Origin: Globisporangium splendens
Lineage: Eukaryota; Oomycota; Peronosporomycetes; Pythiales; Pythiaceae
Length of the DNA stretch: 64,000 bases
NCBI GenBank assembly: GCA_006386115.1
Contig: VFIW01000075.1
Coordinates: 62,001-126,000, forward strand
Direction: 5' to 3'
The notes beneath the pieces were generated by a model. The model ran no database searches. It worked only from the letters and a program-made list of their open reading frames with translations, and was not told where the DNA came from. The translations under genes were made by a program, and so were the position numbers. Below are positions 9,152-20,880 of the stretch, piece by piece (positions within the stretch are counted from its first letter, which is position 1; each line of letters begins with the position of its first letter).

Positions 9152-12100
9152 TTATGAAGAAGCTGACTCCACCAGACGCGCGTACAGTCCGTTCAGCGCC
9201 AACAACTCCGAGTGCGTGCCTTGCTCGGCGATTCTACCACCACTCACCACACAAATCTTGTCCGCCTTGCGGATCGTCGACAACCGATGAGCGATGATGA
9301 TCGTCGTGCGACGCTTCAGAGCCACCACCTTGTCCAAAGCCTCCTGCACAACCTTCTCACTCTCCGAGTCCAACGCACTCGTGGCTTCGTCCAGCAACAA
9401 GATCTCGGGGTTCTTCAGAATCGCACGCGCAATCGCGATACGCTGCTTCTGACCACCAGAGAGCTGCTCTCCCTTCATGCCGACCTGAGTATCGTAGCCA
9501 TCAGGGAAACGAGTGATGAAGTCGTGTGCGTTCGCCATCTTCGCAGCAGCTTCGATCTCGTCTTGGCTTGGCTTGGTTTGAAGACCGAAACTGATGTTTT
9601 CCGCGATGGTGCCGATGAACAGCGTGGGTTCCTGACCGACCAGACCGATCTGGCTGCGCAGCCAGCTCAAGTTGAGATCCTTCAGGTTGTTGCCATCGAG
9701 GAGCACTTCGCCACGAATCGGGTCGTAGAACCGCTCAATCAGCGAAATGCATGTACTCTTGCCACCGCCACTTTGGCCACAGAACGCGACCGTTTGTCCC
9801 GCTTCGATCGTCAGGTTGTAGTTCTTGAGCACAGTCACTTCCTTTCGCGTAGGGTAGCGGAACGTGATGTCCTTGAACTCAATCTTGCCTTCCACCTTGG
9901 TAGGTCGCAGACCACTCTCCTCGAACGCGTCAATTGGCACCTTGCGATCACGCAACGAGATGATGTTGGATCCCGACTTGAATGCGGTCTCCGAATCGCT
10001 GTAGTACGACGCAGCACCACTCACACCTTGAATCGACATCATCATCGCCATCGTGGTTCGGATCAACTGTGTGAACGTGATGTGACCATGGTCAACAAGC
10101 TTCGCGCCGTACCAGAACACGAGCGAGTACGTTGCCATCATGATGAACGAACTAAATCCCAAGGCGATACCGTTGATCTGCGCCTCAGTCTTGCCCTTCT
10201 TCATTGGGATCTCCAAGAGATCCATGAACTTGTCCGAGGACGCTTTCTCAAGGCCGAGCGACACCACAGTGCGAATGTTCGTCAGTACCTCCGAGGCGTG
10301 GGCACCAGAGTCCGCGAGTTCATCGGCGATAGCACCCTGGCCCACGATTTGGCGACCACGAATCACATTGCCAAAAACAAGCAGCGGGAACACCGCAAGC
10401 ATGATCAGCGTCAGCTGCCAGCTACCGAGTCCAAAAGCAATGACCAGAGCACCAATCATCGTGAACATGGCTTGGAACACGCGTGCCTGGGAGTCACCAG
10501 AGAGCAGCGCCACTTTCGTTGCATTCGTCGCAAGATCAGCGATCAGAGCACCCGTCGCGTTTTCCTTTGCGTCGAAGAACCCAATGTTCTGACGGCAAAG
10601 CGCTTCAAAGTTCGTGTTGCGAAGGCGCGTGGTCAGCTTCTCCGAGAGGTACTTGAAGTTGTACGATTGCATCCAGACGAAAAGCAGCATGACCGCAGCG
10701 CATCCCAAGTACAAGATGCCGTACACCATCACCTTGTCGTAAATATCGTTCAAGTACGAGTGATCCTGGGTGCGTTGGAAATCAGCATATCCGTTTGTCA
10801 TCGACGTGATCATGCCACTCACCAGCAACGCAGACGCTGGAAAAGAAACACCATGGACAGCAGCGCCGATCAGTCCATAAACGAAATGCTTCCACTCGGG
10901 CGAGCACAGACGCGCGATATCCACCATCCCAAATTTCTTCTTCTCCAACTCATTGTTCTCGACATCGCTCAGCGAAATGTCGGTTTTTGCCGACACAAAG
11001 CTCGAACGGTGGACCAAACGACCTTCTTCGTCGGCTTCCAGAGCAGCAGCTTCTTCCTCTTCCTTCGATCGGAGCTGCTGGATCGTGTACATGTTGCGGT
11101 AAATACCATTTTCAATCTGCACAATCTCATCGTGAGAACCGCTTTCCACGATGTGGCCGTCATTCAAAACGAAGATCTTGTCCGCGTGACGAATCGTACT
11201 CAAGCGATGCGCGATCACCAAAGTCGTCATCTGAGTCTTCTCCATCAAATTGTTCAACGCGGCTTGCACGACACGCTCGCTCTCGGCATCCAACGCACTC
11301 GTGGCTTCATCGAGCACCAGGATCTTAGGCTGACGAACAATGGCGCGAGCAATGGCAACGCGCTGCTTCTGACCTCCAGACAGCGACAGACCCTTCTCAC
11401 CGACCAACGTGTCGTAGTTCTCAGGCAACGACATGATAAAGTTGTGCGCGTTCGACAGCTTCGCAGCCTCAATGGCTTGCTCACGGGTAATGTTCTCTCC
11501 GCCAGCCGCAATGTTCTCGAAAATGGTGGTCGCAAACAAGACTGGTTCCTGGGACACCAGACCGATCTGGGAACGAAGCCATCTCACGTTCAGAGTCTTC
11601 ACATCACGTCCATCGAGCAGCAGAGTCCCGCTCGTGGGGTCGTAGAAGCGTTCGAGCAAAGAGATCAACGTACTCTTGCCACCGCCACTGGAGCCAACGA
11701 ATGCCACGGTCTCACCGGCGGCAATCTTGACGTTGTAGTTCTTGAGAATCTGTGCGTCTGGTCGACCGGGGTATGTGAAGTCGATGTTGATTGCTTCAAT
11801 GGCGCCTTCGCACGAGTCAGGAATAATTCCTTCATCCTTGGACGCATCAATCTCAGACTTGGTGTCCAAGATCGCAAACAATTCCAGCGCCGCACCGGTT
11901 GCTTCGGCCACAGCCGAGATATTTGGCGAGATCTGTGCAAGCGAGCCCGTTCCCGTTAAGATGGCGAAGAATGCAGTGAACACTTCACCAGGACTTGCGT
12001 CATTGTCCGAGACCTTCTTGCCACCGTACCACAGTCCAGCAGAGTACATGACCCAGATACTGCACACGAACAGCCCAAACACCGCGGAGACGATCTTGTG

Positions 12101-13015
12101 CAGCGCAATGTTTTCAGACTCAGCGAGCGCAACCTTGGCGCGGTAGTTGTCGATCGCGCGCTTCTCACCGCTCAACGACGCGATAGTGCGGATCGAGCCC
12201 AGCGTTTCTTCAGCAACAGCACCTGCCTGAGCGTACACCTTTTGCGCCCACTCGGATCGCTTCGTGAGCGTCTTGAGCAACCACGCGAGCGAAATCGCCA
12301 TCACTGGCATCACGCACGCCATGACGAGCGCAATGTCGTAGCCCTTGATCATACCAATAATGAAACCCACGACAAACGTCGCAGTGAACCGGAACGAGTC
12401 GCCGAGCTTTTGACCCATGCCAGCCTTGATCTTGACAGTATCGCCAGTGAGACGACTCGAGAGCTGTAGCGCATCGTTCTTGTCATACCACGAGATGTCG
12501 AGGTACAGCATGTGCTTGAGCGCCTCGCCACGGAGCGCTTTCATCTGGCGCTCAGCACTGTGGAAGAACGTGACGTACGAGATGTAATCCGTAAAGAACA
12601 TGCCGATGGCGATCAGGAAGTAGCTGAGTGCCGCGGTGTTGATCTTGTCGTGGTCCATCGGGGTCGTCGAGAACCCGCTGAGCACGTTCCCGAACACGAC
12701 GGCCATGAGCGGGAACAACGCGCCGTTGATTGTGACGGTCGTGAGTCCGATGCCCAGCAGCACATAGTCGAACGTCGTCGCGTACCGGTACAACTGCGAG
12801 AACTTGAAACTCTTGGCCGGTCCTTTCCGCTTCTTGGGAGCCTCGCTCGAAGACGCCGACTGGTTCTCGTCTGAGTCCGAGTTGCTCGTGTTGTCGCGCT
12901 TGTCTGGCACAGCGGCGTCCTGGATCTTCACGAGCACCGGCTGCTGGTCGCCACCGTTGCGCGGCGTCTCGAGCGCAGCATACACGCCGTCGTGCTTGGC
13001 GTCCTGCTCCACCAT
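9152..13015 (-). CDS. ABCB-type (MDR/P-glycoprotein-like) full transporter 2
   Basis: Intronless full-length exporter paralogous to the gene at 3873-7742, with the same TMD-NBD-TMD-NBD plan and intact Walker A (GSSGGGKST, GQSGGGKST), signature (LSGGQ twice) and Walker B (LDEAT twice) motifs. The frame is open up to an ATG at 13072. I choose the ATG at 13015 (MVEQDAKH...) because a core-promoter-like motif at 13047-13059 lies between the two, and because the following GVYAALETPR aligns with GDYAALQTPR close to the start of transporter 1. That gives 1287 residues. The last ~800 bp of the gene and the NBD1-linker region are near-identical in DNA to transporter 1 at a constant offset of 5279 bp, while the membrane domains are clearly diverged. 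The substrate is unknown. Confidence 0.95.
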   Translation of the reverse strand: MVEQDAKHDGVYAALETPRNGGDQQPVLVKIQDAAVPDKRDNTSNSDSDENQSASSSEAPKKRKGPAKSFKFSQLYRYATTFDYVLLGIGLTTVTINGALFPLMAVVFGNVLSGFSTTPMDHDKINTAALSYFLIAIGMFFTDYISYVTFFHSAERQMKALRGEALKHMLYLDISWYDKNDALQLSSRLTGDTVKIKAGMGQKLGDSFRFTATFVVGFIIGMIKGYDIALVMACVMPVMAISLAWLLKTLTKRSEWAQKVYAQAGAVAEETLGSIRTIASLSGEKRAIDNYRAKVALAESENIALHKIVSAVFGLFVCSIWVMYSAGLWYGGKKVSDNDASPGEVFTAFFAILTGTGSLAQISPNISAVAEATGAALELFAILDTKSEIDASKDEGIIPDSCEGAIEAINIDFTYPGRPDAQILKNYNVKIAAGETVAFVGSSGGGKSTLISLLERFYDPTSGTLLLDGRDVKTLNVRWLRSQIGLVSQEPVLFATTIFENIAAGGENITREQAIEAAKLSNAHNFIMSLPENYDTLVGEKGLSLSGGQKQRVAIARAIVRQPKILVLDEATSALDAESERVVQAALNNLMEKTQMTTLVIAHRLSTIRHADKIFVLNDGHIVESGSHDEIVQIENGIYRNMYTIQQLRSKEEEEAAALEADEEGRLVHRSSFVSAKTDISLSDVENNELEKKKFGMVDIARLCSPEWKHFVYGLIGAAVHGVSFPASALLVSGMITSMTNGYADFQRTQDHSYLNDIYDKVMVYGILYLGCAAVMLLFVWMQSYNFKYLSEKLTTRLRNTNFEALCRQNIGFFDAKENATGALIADLATNATKVALLSGDSQARVFQAMFTMIGALVIAFGLGSWQLTLIMLAVFPLLVFGNVIRGRQIVGQGAIADELADSGAHASEVLTNIRTVVSLGLEKASSDKFMDLLEIPMKKGKTEAQINGIALGFSSFIMMATYSLVFWYGAKLVDHGHITFTQLIRTTMAMMMSIQGVSGAASYYSDSETAFKSGSNIISLRDRKVPIDAFEESGLRPTKVEGKIEFKDITFRYPTRKEVTVLKNYNLTIEAGQTVAFCGQSGGGKSTCISLIERFYDPIRGEVLLDGNNLKDLNLSWLRSQIGLVGQEPTLFIGTIAENISFGLQTKPSQDEIEAAAKMANAHDFITRFPDGYDTQVGMKGEQLSGGQKQRIAIARAILKNPEILLLDEATSALDSESEKVVQEALDKVVALKRRTTIIIAHRLSTIRKADKICVVSGGRIAEQGTHSELLALNGLYARLVESASS

Positions 13016-13046
13016 GTCTCTTCCTGCTCTTCGTCGACGGCTGGCA

Positions 13047-13059
13047 GATTGAGAAATGG
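13047..13059 (-). promoter_or_regulatory. Oomycete core-promoter-like motif, ABC transporter 2
   Basis: On the minus strand this reads CCATTTCTCAATC, matching 11 of 13 positions of TCATTYYNCAWTT, 32-44 nt upstream of the chosen ATG. It would place transcription start downstream of the ATG at 13072. Confidence 0.5.
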
Positions 13060-14367
13060 GGGAAACTACCACCAGAGCCGCCTTCGCGCGCGTTCGTTCA
13101 TGCGCAAACTCCCCCCTCTCACTCTCGTTCGCTCATCTTCTGACTCGTGGTGGTCGTGGAGATGTCGCTCGTTTGTCGAGATGTGTGTAGCAGTCACCTC
13201 ATCATCCGTGATGGCATTTCCTCCAGTTAGTACAACTGCAAAGCATTATATCCGTATACAGAGTGTATTTGGTTTCCACATATCGTAGTCGTGATAAACT
13301 GCCAAACAGCCAGTGTCAATGAATACATCTGGAGATTTCAAAATAGAGGGAGGCTGTGCAATGGAGACTTGGGACCACATTTTATGCACGCACTGATGTG
13401 TCAACCTTTTTTCTCACGGAAGCAAAATGATGGCATTCGTGCGATGACCCTCTGGACCTAAATTAGGAGTCCTCAAGATTACTGTGTCGCTAAAAAAGAG
13501 ACGTGTGCCCTAAAACACGTCCTAAAAGGGTGATCTCTCTGTTTGTTCACCTGCACAACCGGAATCCTCACTCTTTATGTCCATGCATTTCAGCGTTACG
13601 AACGATACATTGTTGTAGCTGCACAGAATGCTGCTTGAGGCTCCCAGTAGAAAGGTTGACGCGTTAACGTAATACTTGCTGCTATGCTGCTACTACAGAA
13701 TGCTGCTTTGGGAGTTGATCGCAAGTTGAGGTGTCTTTGCCCTCCAGAAGAACAGTTCCTGAATGAAGAAAGTTTAAAGGCGAGGTGCACTATATACCAG
13801 CCGCTCTCGAATATGGACGTGATTACTGTACTTGGATCGTCAACGACATTTATCGAGGTCAACGAATAAAGCCATTTAAACCACTCACTCGCATGAATTC
13901 AACTGAGCTGTGGCATACCAGTACGGTCAAACAAGAGAGAGAAGGGTATTCTATTGAACGAGATATGATCCGCTTGAAGATTTCGAAGCCTCATTAACAC
14001 TGCTAAGAGTGAGTTTTGTCGTATTTGTGACGCCAAGATCGTTTTCGAAGCGAACGGTCAAACAAAACCCCTCTGTCGAATGTCCTACTTTCTGTACTAG
14101 ATTTATTACAATATCCGCAGGACAGTGGTTTGGAATCTCACTTTGGGAGACACAATGGCTCGTTTCTGCTCTGCGATTGGCGCAAGCATTGCACAGAAAC
14201 AGTGCATCTTATCAACCCGTCAAAATAGCTCACAAATGATTGTAAAATACAAACTGGTTCTTGTGGCTGTCAAGAGTTGCTAACTCGTCCCCAAACTCGG
14301 CAAACGTCACATCAACGATCTGGTTGCGATTCTTGAGAGAGAATAACAACAACTTTATCTTTACACT
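13060..14367. other. Non-coding spacer
   Basis: Nothing recognisable. Several short open frames (60-88 codons) at 13.6-14.2 kb show no domain or repeat. Confidence 0.45.
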
Positions 14368-14793
14368 GTGAGGTATATTTAGGTTCATCTTCGTGACCTA
14401 CAATATCCATTCTCCTACCTAATCTTCATTGCGAATTTCATACAGGAGTGTAAATGTGTCTATAGCGCGGATTGCACTAGATCACTTCTGAATGCTAAAT
14501 AATCTTTGACCAGGATGGCATGTTCTCTTGGTCCTATGTGAGTCTGCCTTGTGTTGTCCAATGACCTTGGGTCTTCCGAACTTCGCATAAGCCAATGCAT
14601 GACGTCGTTGTCAAGATCCTGGGTGAGATTGTTGAAAGCAGCTCTTTGAGTTGGGAAGTGGACCTGCGTCGAGGTTCTGGTGTCCATGGCTAGGTTGGCG
14701 GCTGAGTCCGCCATCTTGTTGAAGGCACGGTAGTGATGGTACCATCCTCGGATGTCGATGCAATCCGCGAGTCGTCGACTTGTCTGGTATTGG
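14368..14793 (-). mobile_element. LINE (copy 2), 3' segment
   Basis: Minus-strand copy of the family at 2021-3276. It starts from the 3' tail (plus-strand GTGAGGTATATTTAGG...) and covers the last ~110 codons of ORF2 (TSRRLADCIDIRGWYHHYR onward). It joins sharply at about 14793 to a plus-strand segment of the same kind of element. Confidence 0.85.
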
Positions 14794-15680
14794 CAGCAGG
14801 ATGCGCAACTGAAGTCAGAATTGGAGGATACGCAGACGACACGACCATTTATCTTAGCGATCCCAAGGATATTAGTGCCGTGTTTGCAATCCTGGACAAA
14901 TATGGAGCAGCTTCTGGGCTTCGAGTCAATCGGCACAAATCTGCAGTATTACCGCTGAACAAGGAATACAACTCCACCGAAGAGTCAGTCAGTGACATTC
15001 ATGTGCTACAACGTGAGGAACATTGCCGCTACCTCGGCATCCAAGTCGGACAAACGCCTTCGAATGCAGGTAACTGGTCCAAGTGCATCCAAGCCTTACG
15101 TGTCAGACTTCGACTTGCGCGTCTCAAAACTCACTCTGTCGCCCAACACGCAGCAATTGCCAGCGCCGTCATCATACCCAAAGTGCTTTACGTGGCCAGG
15201 CACTCCTGGCCCTCTACGGCTATTGTCAATCAGCTACACGACCTAGTGAAACAATTTGTCTGGGGCTCGAGGAATGGTAAGCCTGCGAAACCGTGGATAA
15301 AGGAAGAACAAGCTGAGCTCAAAAAAATGAATGGAGGCTTGTCGGTGCCCAACATCAGAACTGAGCTGATGACGATGAGTGCCACAGCAGTCTCCAAATG
15401 GGCAATCACTACCTCTCACATCGATCAGGTCATCGGGAAAATCTTGCTGCACAACACAAGGGCTTCTTCGACGTACATCACGCCGCTCGATGCAATCCCA
15501 AGGCGGCCACCCCAGCATCGTGATAACATGTGGACAACTGGCGCAGCACTGTGTGCGTCGCTCCATTCTCGACACTATGAGCCCAGAGAACGTGATAATG
15601 TACGTTGGTGTTACGAGCACTTCAAGTCGACAATTCTGCAGACTCAATGGGATGGCGATGTGTTCCCGATCGACCACAGC
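14794..15680 (+). pseudogene. Inverted LINE ORF2 segment: RT palm and thumb
   Basis: The plus-strand frame encodes the back half of a non-LTR reverse transcriptase. The catalytic box GGYADDTTIYL lies near 14825-14857, followed by KSAVLPL and a thumb-like region up to about 15680, where the LTR of element A begins. It faces away from the LINE 3' segment at 14368-14793. This head-to-head arrangement is the classic product of twin priming (5' inversion) during LINE insertion, assuming both halves belong to one event. The frame is open but truncated at both ends, so it is not functional. The open frame continues a little into the LTR by chance. Confidence 0.75.
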
Positions 15681-16062
15681 TGTAGGGTCGGCCCTACTGA
15701 CTGTTTTCGGTTAATCGGAATCTTGTCGGCGGGAGTAGTCGGTTAGTCGGTTAGTTGTGTCTTGGAAGCGTTGTCGTTGTTGTTTGGTAAAACGTGAAGT
15801 GAGCTTTATTGATCGTTGTGTTAGAGCTTTCCTTTTTCCTCTCCATTCGTTTGTCTCCTACGCTCTCAACCACTCATATGCATGGCTGGACAGTGTCCTA
15901 CGTCTGGTACTATGTATCTGAATATGCACATACAAAATCCTATACAGTTGGGTCTGAATGCGTGTGATTGCGTTGATCACATGGGTTTACGTTGGCGTGC
16001 CGACTGATCCTGTTGACGTCGTTTGTTTACGTCGGATCGGTCGGTGCCACCCGATCCTCACA
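15681..16062 (-). repeat. 3' LTR of element A
   Basis: 382 bp, plus-strand ends TGTAGGGTCGG...CCTCACA. Just inside is a purine tract (minus strand CTCCGGGGGGA) serving as the polypurine tract. The pol stop codon lies within the first bases of the LTR. Confidence 0.9.
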
Positions 16063-19000
16063 TCCCCCCGGAGTTGACTTCGCATTGGCGATGTTTGAAG
16101 TTTTGCAAAAGATCCTGCCAATGCGAAACGTGCTTGATATCTCTTTCGCGTTCCCAAGTGCTCTCATGCGCGAGAAGGCCATGCCATTTGACGAGCCACT
16201 CCGGCTTTCGGTTGAACATCCTTTTCTTCAGCAAACATTCCACTATGTGGAACTCTTCACCCGTTTCGTCTTCAAGTATCACCGGCGTGGCTTTTGGAAT
16301 TGGACGACTGCCAAATTTCGAGGGGTTTGGTACGAAATGGCTTAACAGCTCGATATTGAAACTGGGGTGAAGGCGCTTGAGATACCGTGGCAATGCTAAC
16401 TTGGCTACGTTATCATTGATCATTTCCTGGATCTCAAACGGTCCGATATTCTTGGCTGACAATTTGGCTTGCTTCATGTTGACTCCTTTCGTGACGTGTT
16501 TCAATGGAACGTTCTTTGTGTCCAACATCGCTAAGTCACCGACCTTGAAGGTGACCTCTCGTCTCTTACACTCATAGTATTGTTTCTGACGTTCCTGAGC
16601 ATCCACTAGGTTTTGGCGAGCTAACTCGACCAATTTCTGACGGTCTTGCGCAAATTTCTTGGCGAACTCAGCAAGGGGCACTTCAATATTGGCTTGATGT
16701 TGAGCAATAATGTTGCTCACCTTGCGACCCGTGTCGATTTCAAATGGAGACATCTTTGTGGATGCGTTCACTAAAGTTGCATGAGCATACTCGACTGTTC
16801 CAAATTGAGTTGTCCAATCGTCGCCATGGTATGAAACCATGCAGCGTAAAGCATCTTCAAGGACAAGGTTTTGCCGTTCCGTTTGTCCGTCGGCTTGAGC
16901 TCGGTGAGCAGTCGTCATTGACAGTTTTACACTCATAATTGACATGAGCGATTTCCAAAAGTTCGACGTGACCTTAGGGTCTCGATCACTGATTATAACC
17001 TTGGGTAATCCATGCTGACGTACAACCGTCTCAAAGAAGAGTCGCGCTACCTCTTCGGCATCAGCTGTAGTGTGCGTTGGGGCATACTTAGGGCGCTTTG
17101 ACAGTTTGTCCACCACTGTCATGATGGCGTCGAAACCATTTGCTACCGGCAGGCCAACGACGAAATCCATAGACACCACTTCCCAACATTCGCTTGGAAC
17201 GGGAATAAGCATCATCTTGCCATTCTTCTTTGAGCTGTTGGACTTCCATCTCGCACACGTGCCACAACTCAGAACATATGCCCGCACATCTTTCTCAAGT
17301 GTTGGCCAGTAGTACCATTGCGCCACCTTTAATTGCGTTCTGCGAATTCCCGGATGGGCTGATGTTGACCCATCGTGAAATTCGTGCAAAATATCCGTGA
17401 CCAACTGGTCGATAGCTGGAACACAAAGCCGGGAGACGGAGTGCTTTGTTCTGACGCAAAGCAGACCGTTCTTCTTCTCGTACTTCTCATTTCCGTCAAC
17501 GCTCTTCCATGCTGATGCAAACTCAGGATCCTTTCTGTAGCCAGTTTGGAATCTTGCTTTGGTTACGTCCGAGAGATGTACTTGCGAAATCACGAACTCG
17601 ACGTGATGGACTTGATTTACAGTTTGGCATCGTTTCTCTTGTTTAACTCCAATGTTAAAATTGCGCCTACCCTCCCCCGCAATGTCCACAGCGTCGAGAA
17701 TAATCGCTTGGTCTTGGACAGGCAGGGTACGAAGTACCGAAGAGTGAAATGAGTGACGTCGAAGTCTCAATGACATGTTGGCACACTTTTCATCACAATG
17801 ACGGACAGCAGAGAGTGATGAATCAGCACTCTCGGAGCTTGGGTTTGGACGAGATAAAGCGTCGGCTACGACATTATTACTGCCTTTCACGTGATGCAGT
17901 ACAAAGTCGAACTGCGAAAAGAAGGTCAACATACGGGCCATTTTAGGGGACACGTTAGGATGATGCAGCATCCAGCGACATGCTGAATTGTCTGTAAATA
18001 CGTCAAACGGACGTCCGTGCAAATAATGGCGCCACTTGTCTAGGGCTGTCCTGATCGCGCATAGCTCCTTCTCGTGTGCGGGCCACGATTTCTCGTGGGA
18101 CCCAAACTTCTTCGAGTAGAACGCAATTGGGTGATCTTCTCCATTCACCGTTTGTGACAGAACACCCCCCATACAATAACCGGCTGCGTCAGTGGTGACT
18201 GTGAACTTCTCGGCGAAGTCGGGTAGCTTCAGTACAGGGGCTTGTTGCAGGGCCAACTTTAGTGCTTGAAAAGCACGTCGCTGCTTTTCCGTCCATTGCC
18301 AGGTCGTGTTCTTCTTTACCAGCATACTTAGCGGTAATGCGTGGAGAGCGAAATCACATATAAATCGCCGATAATAACCTGCTAGCCCAAGAAAACTCTG
18401 AAGTTCCTTTCTGGACGTTGGCTCTGGATATGCCTCGATAGCTGCTGTTTTCCGCTTATCGACGCTGAGCCCACTGCTTGACACTGTATGGCCCAGAAAG
18501 TCGACACTGGTCTTGCCAAAAGAACACTTTGCTCGATGCGCGTATAACTCTTCACACTCTAAAACTCCAAAAGCTTGACGCAAGTGCGCAACATGCTCTT
18601 CCCGTGTCTTGGAGAAGACACAAATGTCGTCTAAGTAGACCACTACGAATTCAAACTTGTCAAAGAGGACGCGCATCAATCGCGACCAGATTCCAGGCAT
18701 GCCAGCAAGGCCCATTGGCGCAACACATCATTGGTACGTCTCCTTGTGAGAGCGGAACGCCGTGTACTGACGGCTTTGCTTTTCAACAAGCATCTGATGG
18801 TAGCCCTGCGCAAGGTCGATAGCTGTGAAAACTGTGCATCCAGACATCTGGTCGAGCAGCTCTTCAATCAATGGCAACGGAATCTTGGTCTGGCTGTTGG
18901 CATATCGGTAGTCAATTACCCAGCGAATGGGGATGGCACTATTTCCAGATCGAAGCCATTCCGCGCGTTTGGGAATGCGACCTGTACTAGGATCCTTCTT

Positions 19001-20839
19001 TGGGATGCCGAATATGTTGGAGACCCATGGCGAGTTCGAGACTTCGATCCATCCTTTCTTCAGGTTTTCGTTGATGAAAACGTCGAGTGCTTCTTGTTCG
19101 GTCTTCGACAATCGAAACGGCGCACGAGAGCTTGGCATTGTGTCTGGCTTCATTTCAACTTGCACTTGAACAAGCCGTTCTGGTGGCAATCCTTCAGGGA
19201 GACGTTCAGGAAATACGTGGTCAAATTCCTTTACCAGGGGTTTCAAATATTCAGGAACATCCTCCATATCCATCACCGCCGACACTTTCACCACAAAAAG
19301 CTCCGCGAATCTGTTGGCATCAAGTCGACGAGTAAGCTTTGTCGACGAAGGAAACGCACCTGGTCTACGGGCCACAGTCAAGTGGAGATCGTTATGCAAC
19401 TTATTGCGAACCGCCACGCGTTGTTGCTCCGTTGAGCTGCTTGGACCTTCACTCTCTTCAATGGCTACAGGAGTCGACTGAATGGCTTCAACCGTGAACT
19501 CGTGAGTCTCCCAACTGACCTTGGGATCGAACTGACGAAACCATGGTAGCCCAAAGATGACATCGTGTTCTGGTGCCAAGTCACTTTCCGTGAACCTCAC
19601 ATCTTGAAATTTGCCTTCTTTCATCGCCACCGATGCTTCGACAGTTGAGATGTCCAAGAGTGTCGTCAACGTACCATCAAAACTCTGTAATCGCCCTTGC
19701 CTGACGTAGATAACCTTGCTTGCAAGGCCGGGCCGAATCATGTTGGCCGAAGCACCACAGTCGAGTAAAATAGTCACTTCTCGATCGCCGATAGATCCTT
19801 TCTTTCGAATGAGCGTATCCTTTTGTTCCGTGCTATTATTGACAGCGATCTCGTCAACTTGGGTTTCTAGTTCCACCGTGTTAATGGTGTACTTGTCGAA
19901 TATCACTGGAATGTCTTCATCTTCTTCTTGTTCTTGAACCGCATTCACTCGCACCTGGGCTCTTCCCGAGCGATGCACGCCCCCTACTCGTTGTCTCGCG
20001 CGACATTCCGCCTTTCGATGGCCTTCTTTCCTACAGTAGAAGCATAGGTTTTTCCGCATGCACTCGTCTCTTGTAATTACTTGGACGTTATCGACCTCCA
20101 TCGGCACTGCTTCGTCATAGCTTCGCCTGGCACTCTCGGTCCGTCTCTGATGATACGACCTGCCAACTCCTCGATTTGACCGCTCAACATTGGACGAAAC
20201 ACCAAAATGCGCACGCTCAAAGTCCAATGCCACTGTAACTGCAGCCGCTAGAGTCTCACACCGGCGATACTGTACTTCCTTCCTCGTGTTCGAGAGCATA
20301 CCTTGCGTGAAATATACGACCTTGTCCAGCTCACTCATCTCTTCTACTTGCGTCATAGTGTAGCTAAACTTGGTGACGTAGTCCGACAATCCTTGGCAAC
20401 TCTTCTGATTCAGAGCTCGCAATCGATCACGCAGTCGGACCTGGAAGTCGGCCGGGACAAACTCTCTCTCAAGCTCTTCAAAAAATTCATCCACTGTTGA
20501 AATGTCCGCTTTCTTCATGATGTACCATTGAGCAGCCGCGCCTCGCAGAGCCCCCGCTAGAGTAGCCAGCACACGCTTACAGAGATGACTACTTCTCCAG
20601 TCGACATTGCGTGCTTCAAAATACTGTTCAACTTGTTCATAGAAGAGGGCATACGACTCATGCAGGGCACCTCCGTAGCTTGGAAGCTTGGATCCTTCAA
20701 CCTTGAATGATGATGACGCATTTGATTCGATCATTTGCTGCATCATCAATTGCTGTTGACGCATCAACTCCATCACGTGCATCACCACTTCTGCGGTCGA
20801 GGGCTCGGGCAGCGGCGGTCCGCCACGTGGGTCTGTCAT
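16058..20839 (-). pseudogene. Element A gag-pol, one frame with a single TGA
   Basis: About 1590 codons are open except for a TGA at 18728-18730. Order: gag; zinc knuckle (CFYCRKEGHRKAEC, near 20020); aspartic protease (LLDCGASANMI, near 19760); reverse transcriptase with YLDD (near 18630); RNase H (TVTTDAAGY and DNSACRW); integrase with an HHCC zinc region and DDE residues in SMDF, ISDRDPK and DGQTERQN; and a C-terminal chromodomain (EWLVKWHG...STWE). The first ATG of the gag frame is at 20839. The TGA sits inside the RT between the fingers (HKETYQ) and CVAPMGLAG, where element E has Trp, so TGG>TGA. The same TGA is present in the copy at 26889-26891. Without readthrough no complete RT is made. 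Confidence 0.9.
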
Positions 20840-20880
20840 GCTTTGGATCAGGCCAGACAAGACAGATTGCAAAAAACCCG

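Noticed and set aside
9212..11959. 915-codon plus-strand ORF opposite ABC transporter 2, and similar ones at 3933-4697 and 5310-6608
   Set aside because: Shadow frames: antisense codon position 1 lies opposite sense position 3, the usual chance register in codon-biased genes. They have no domains, and the opposite strand is a fully conserved transporter.
13016..13072. Upstream ATG extending ABC transporter 2
   Set aside because: Lies upstream of the core-promoter-like motif and has no counterpart in transporter 1.
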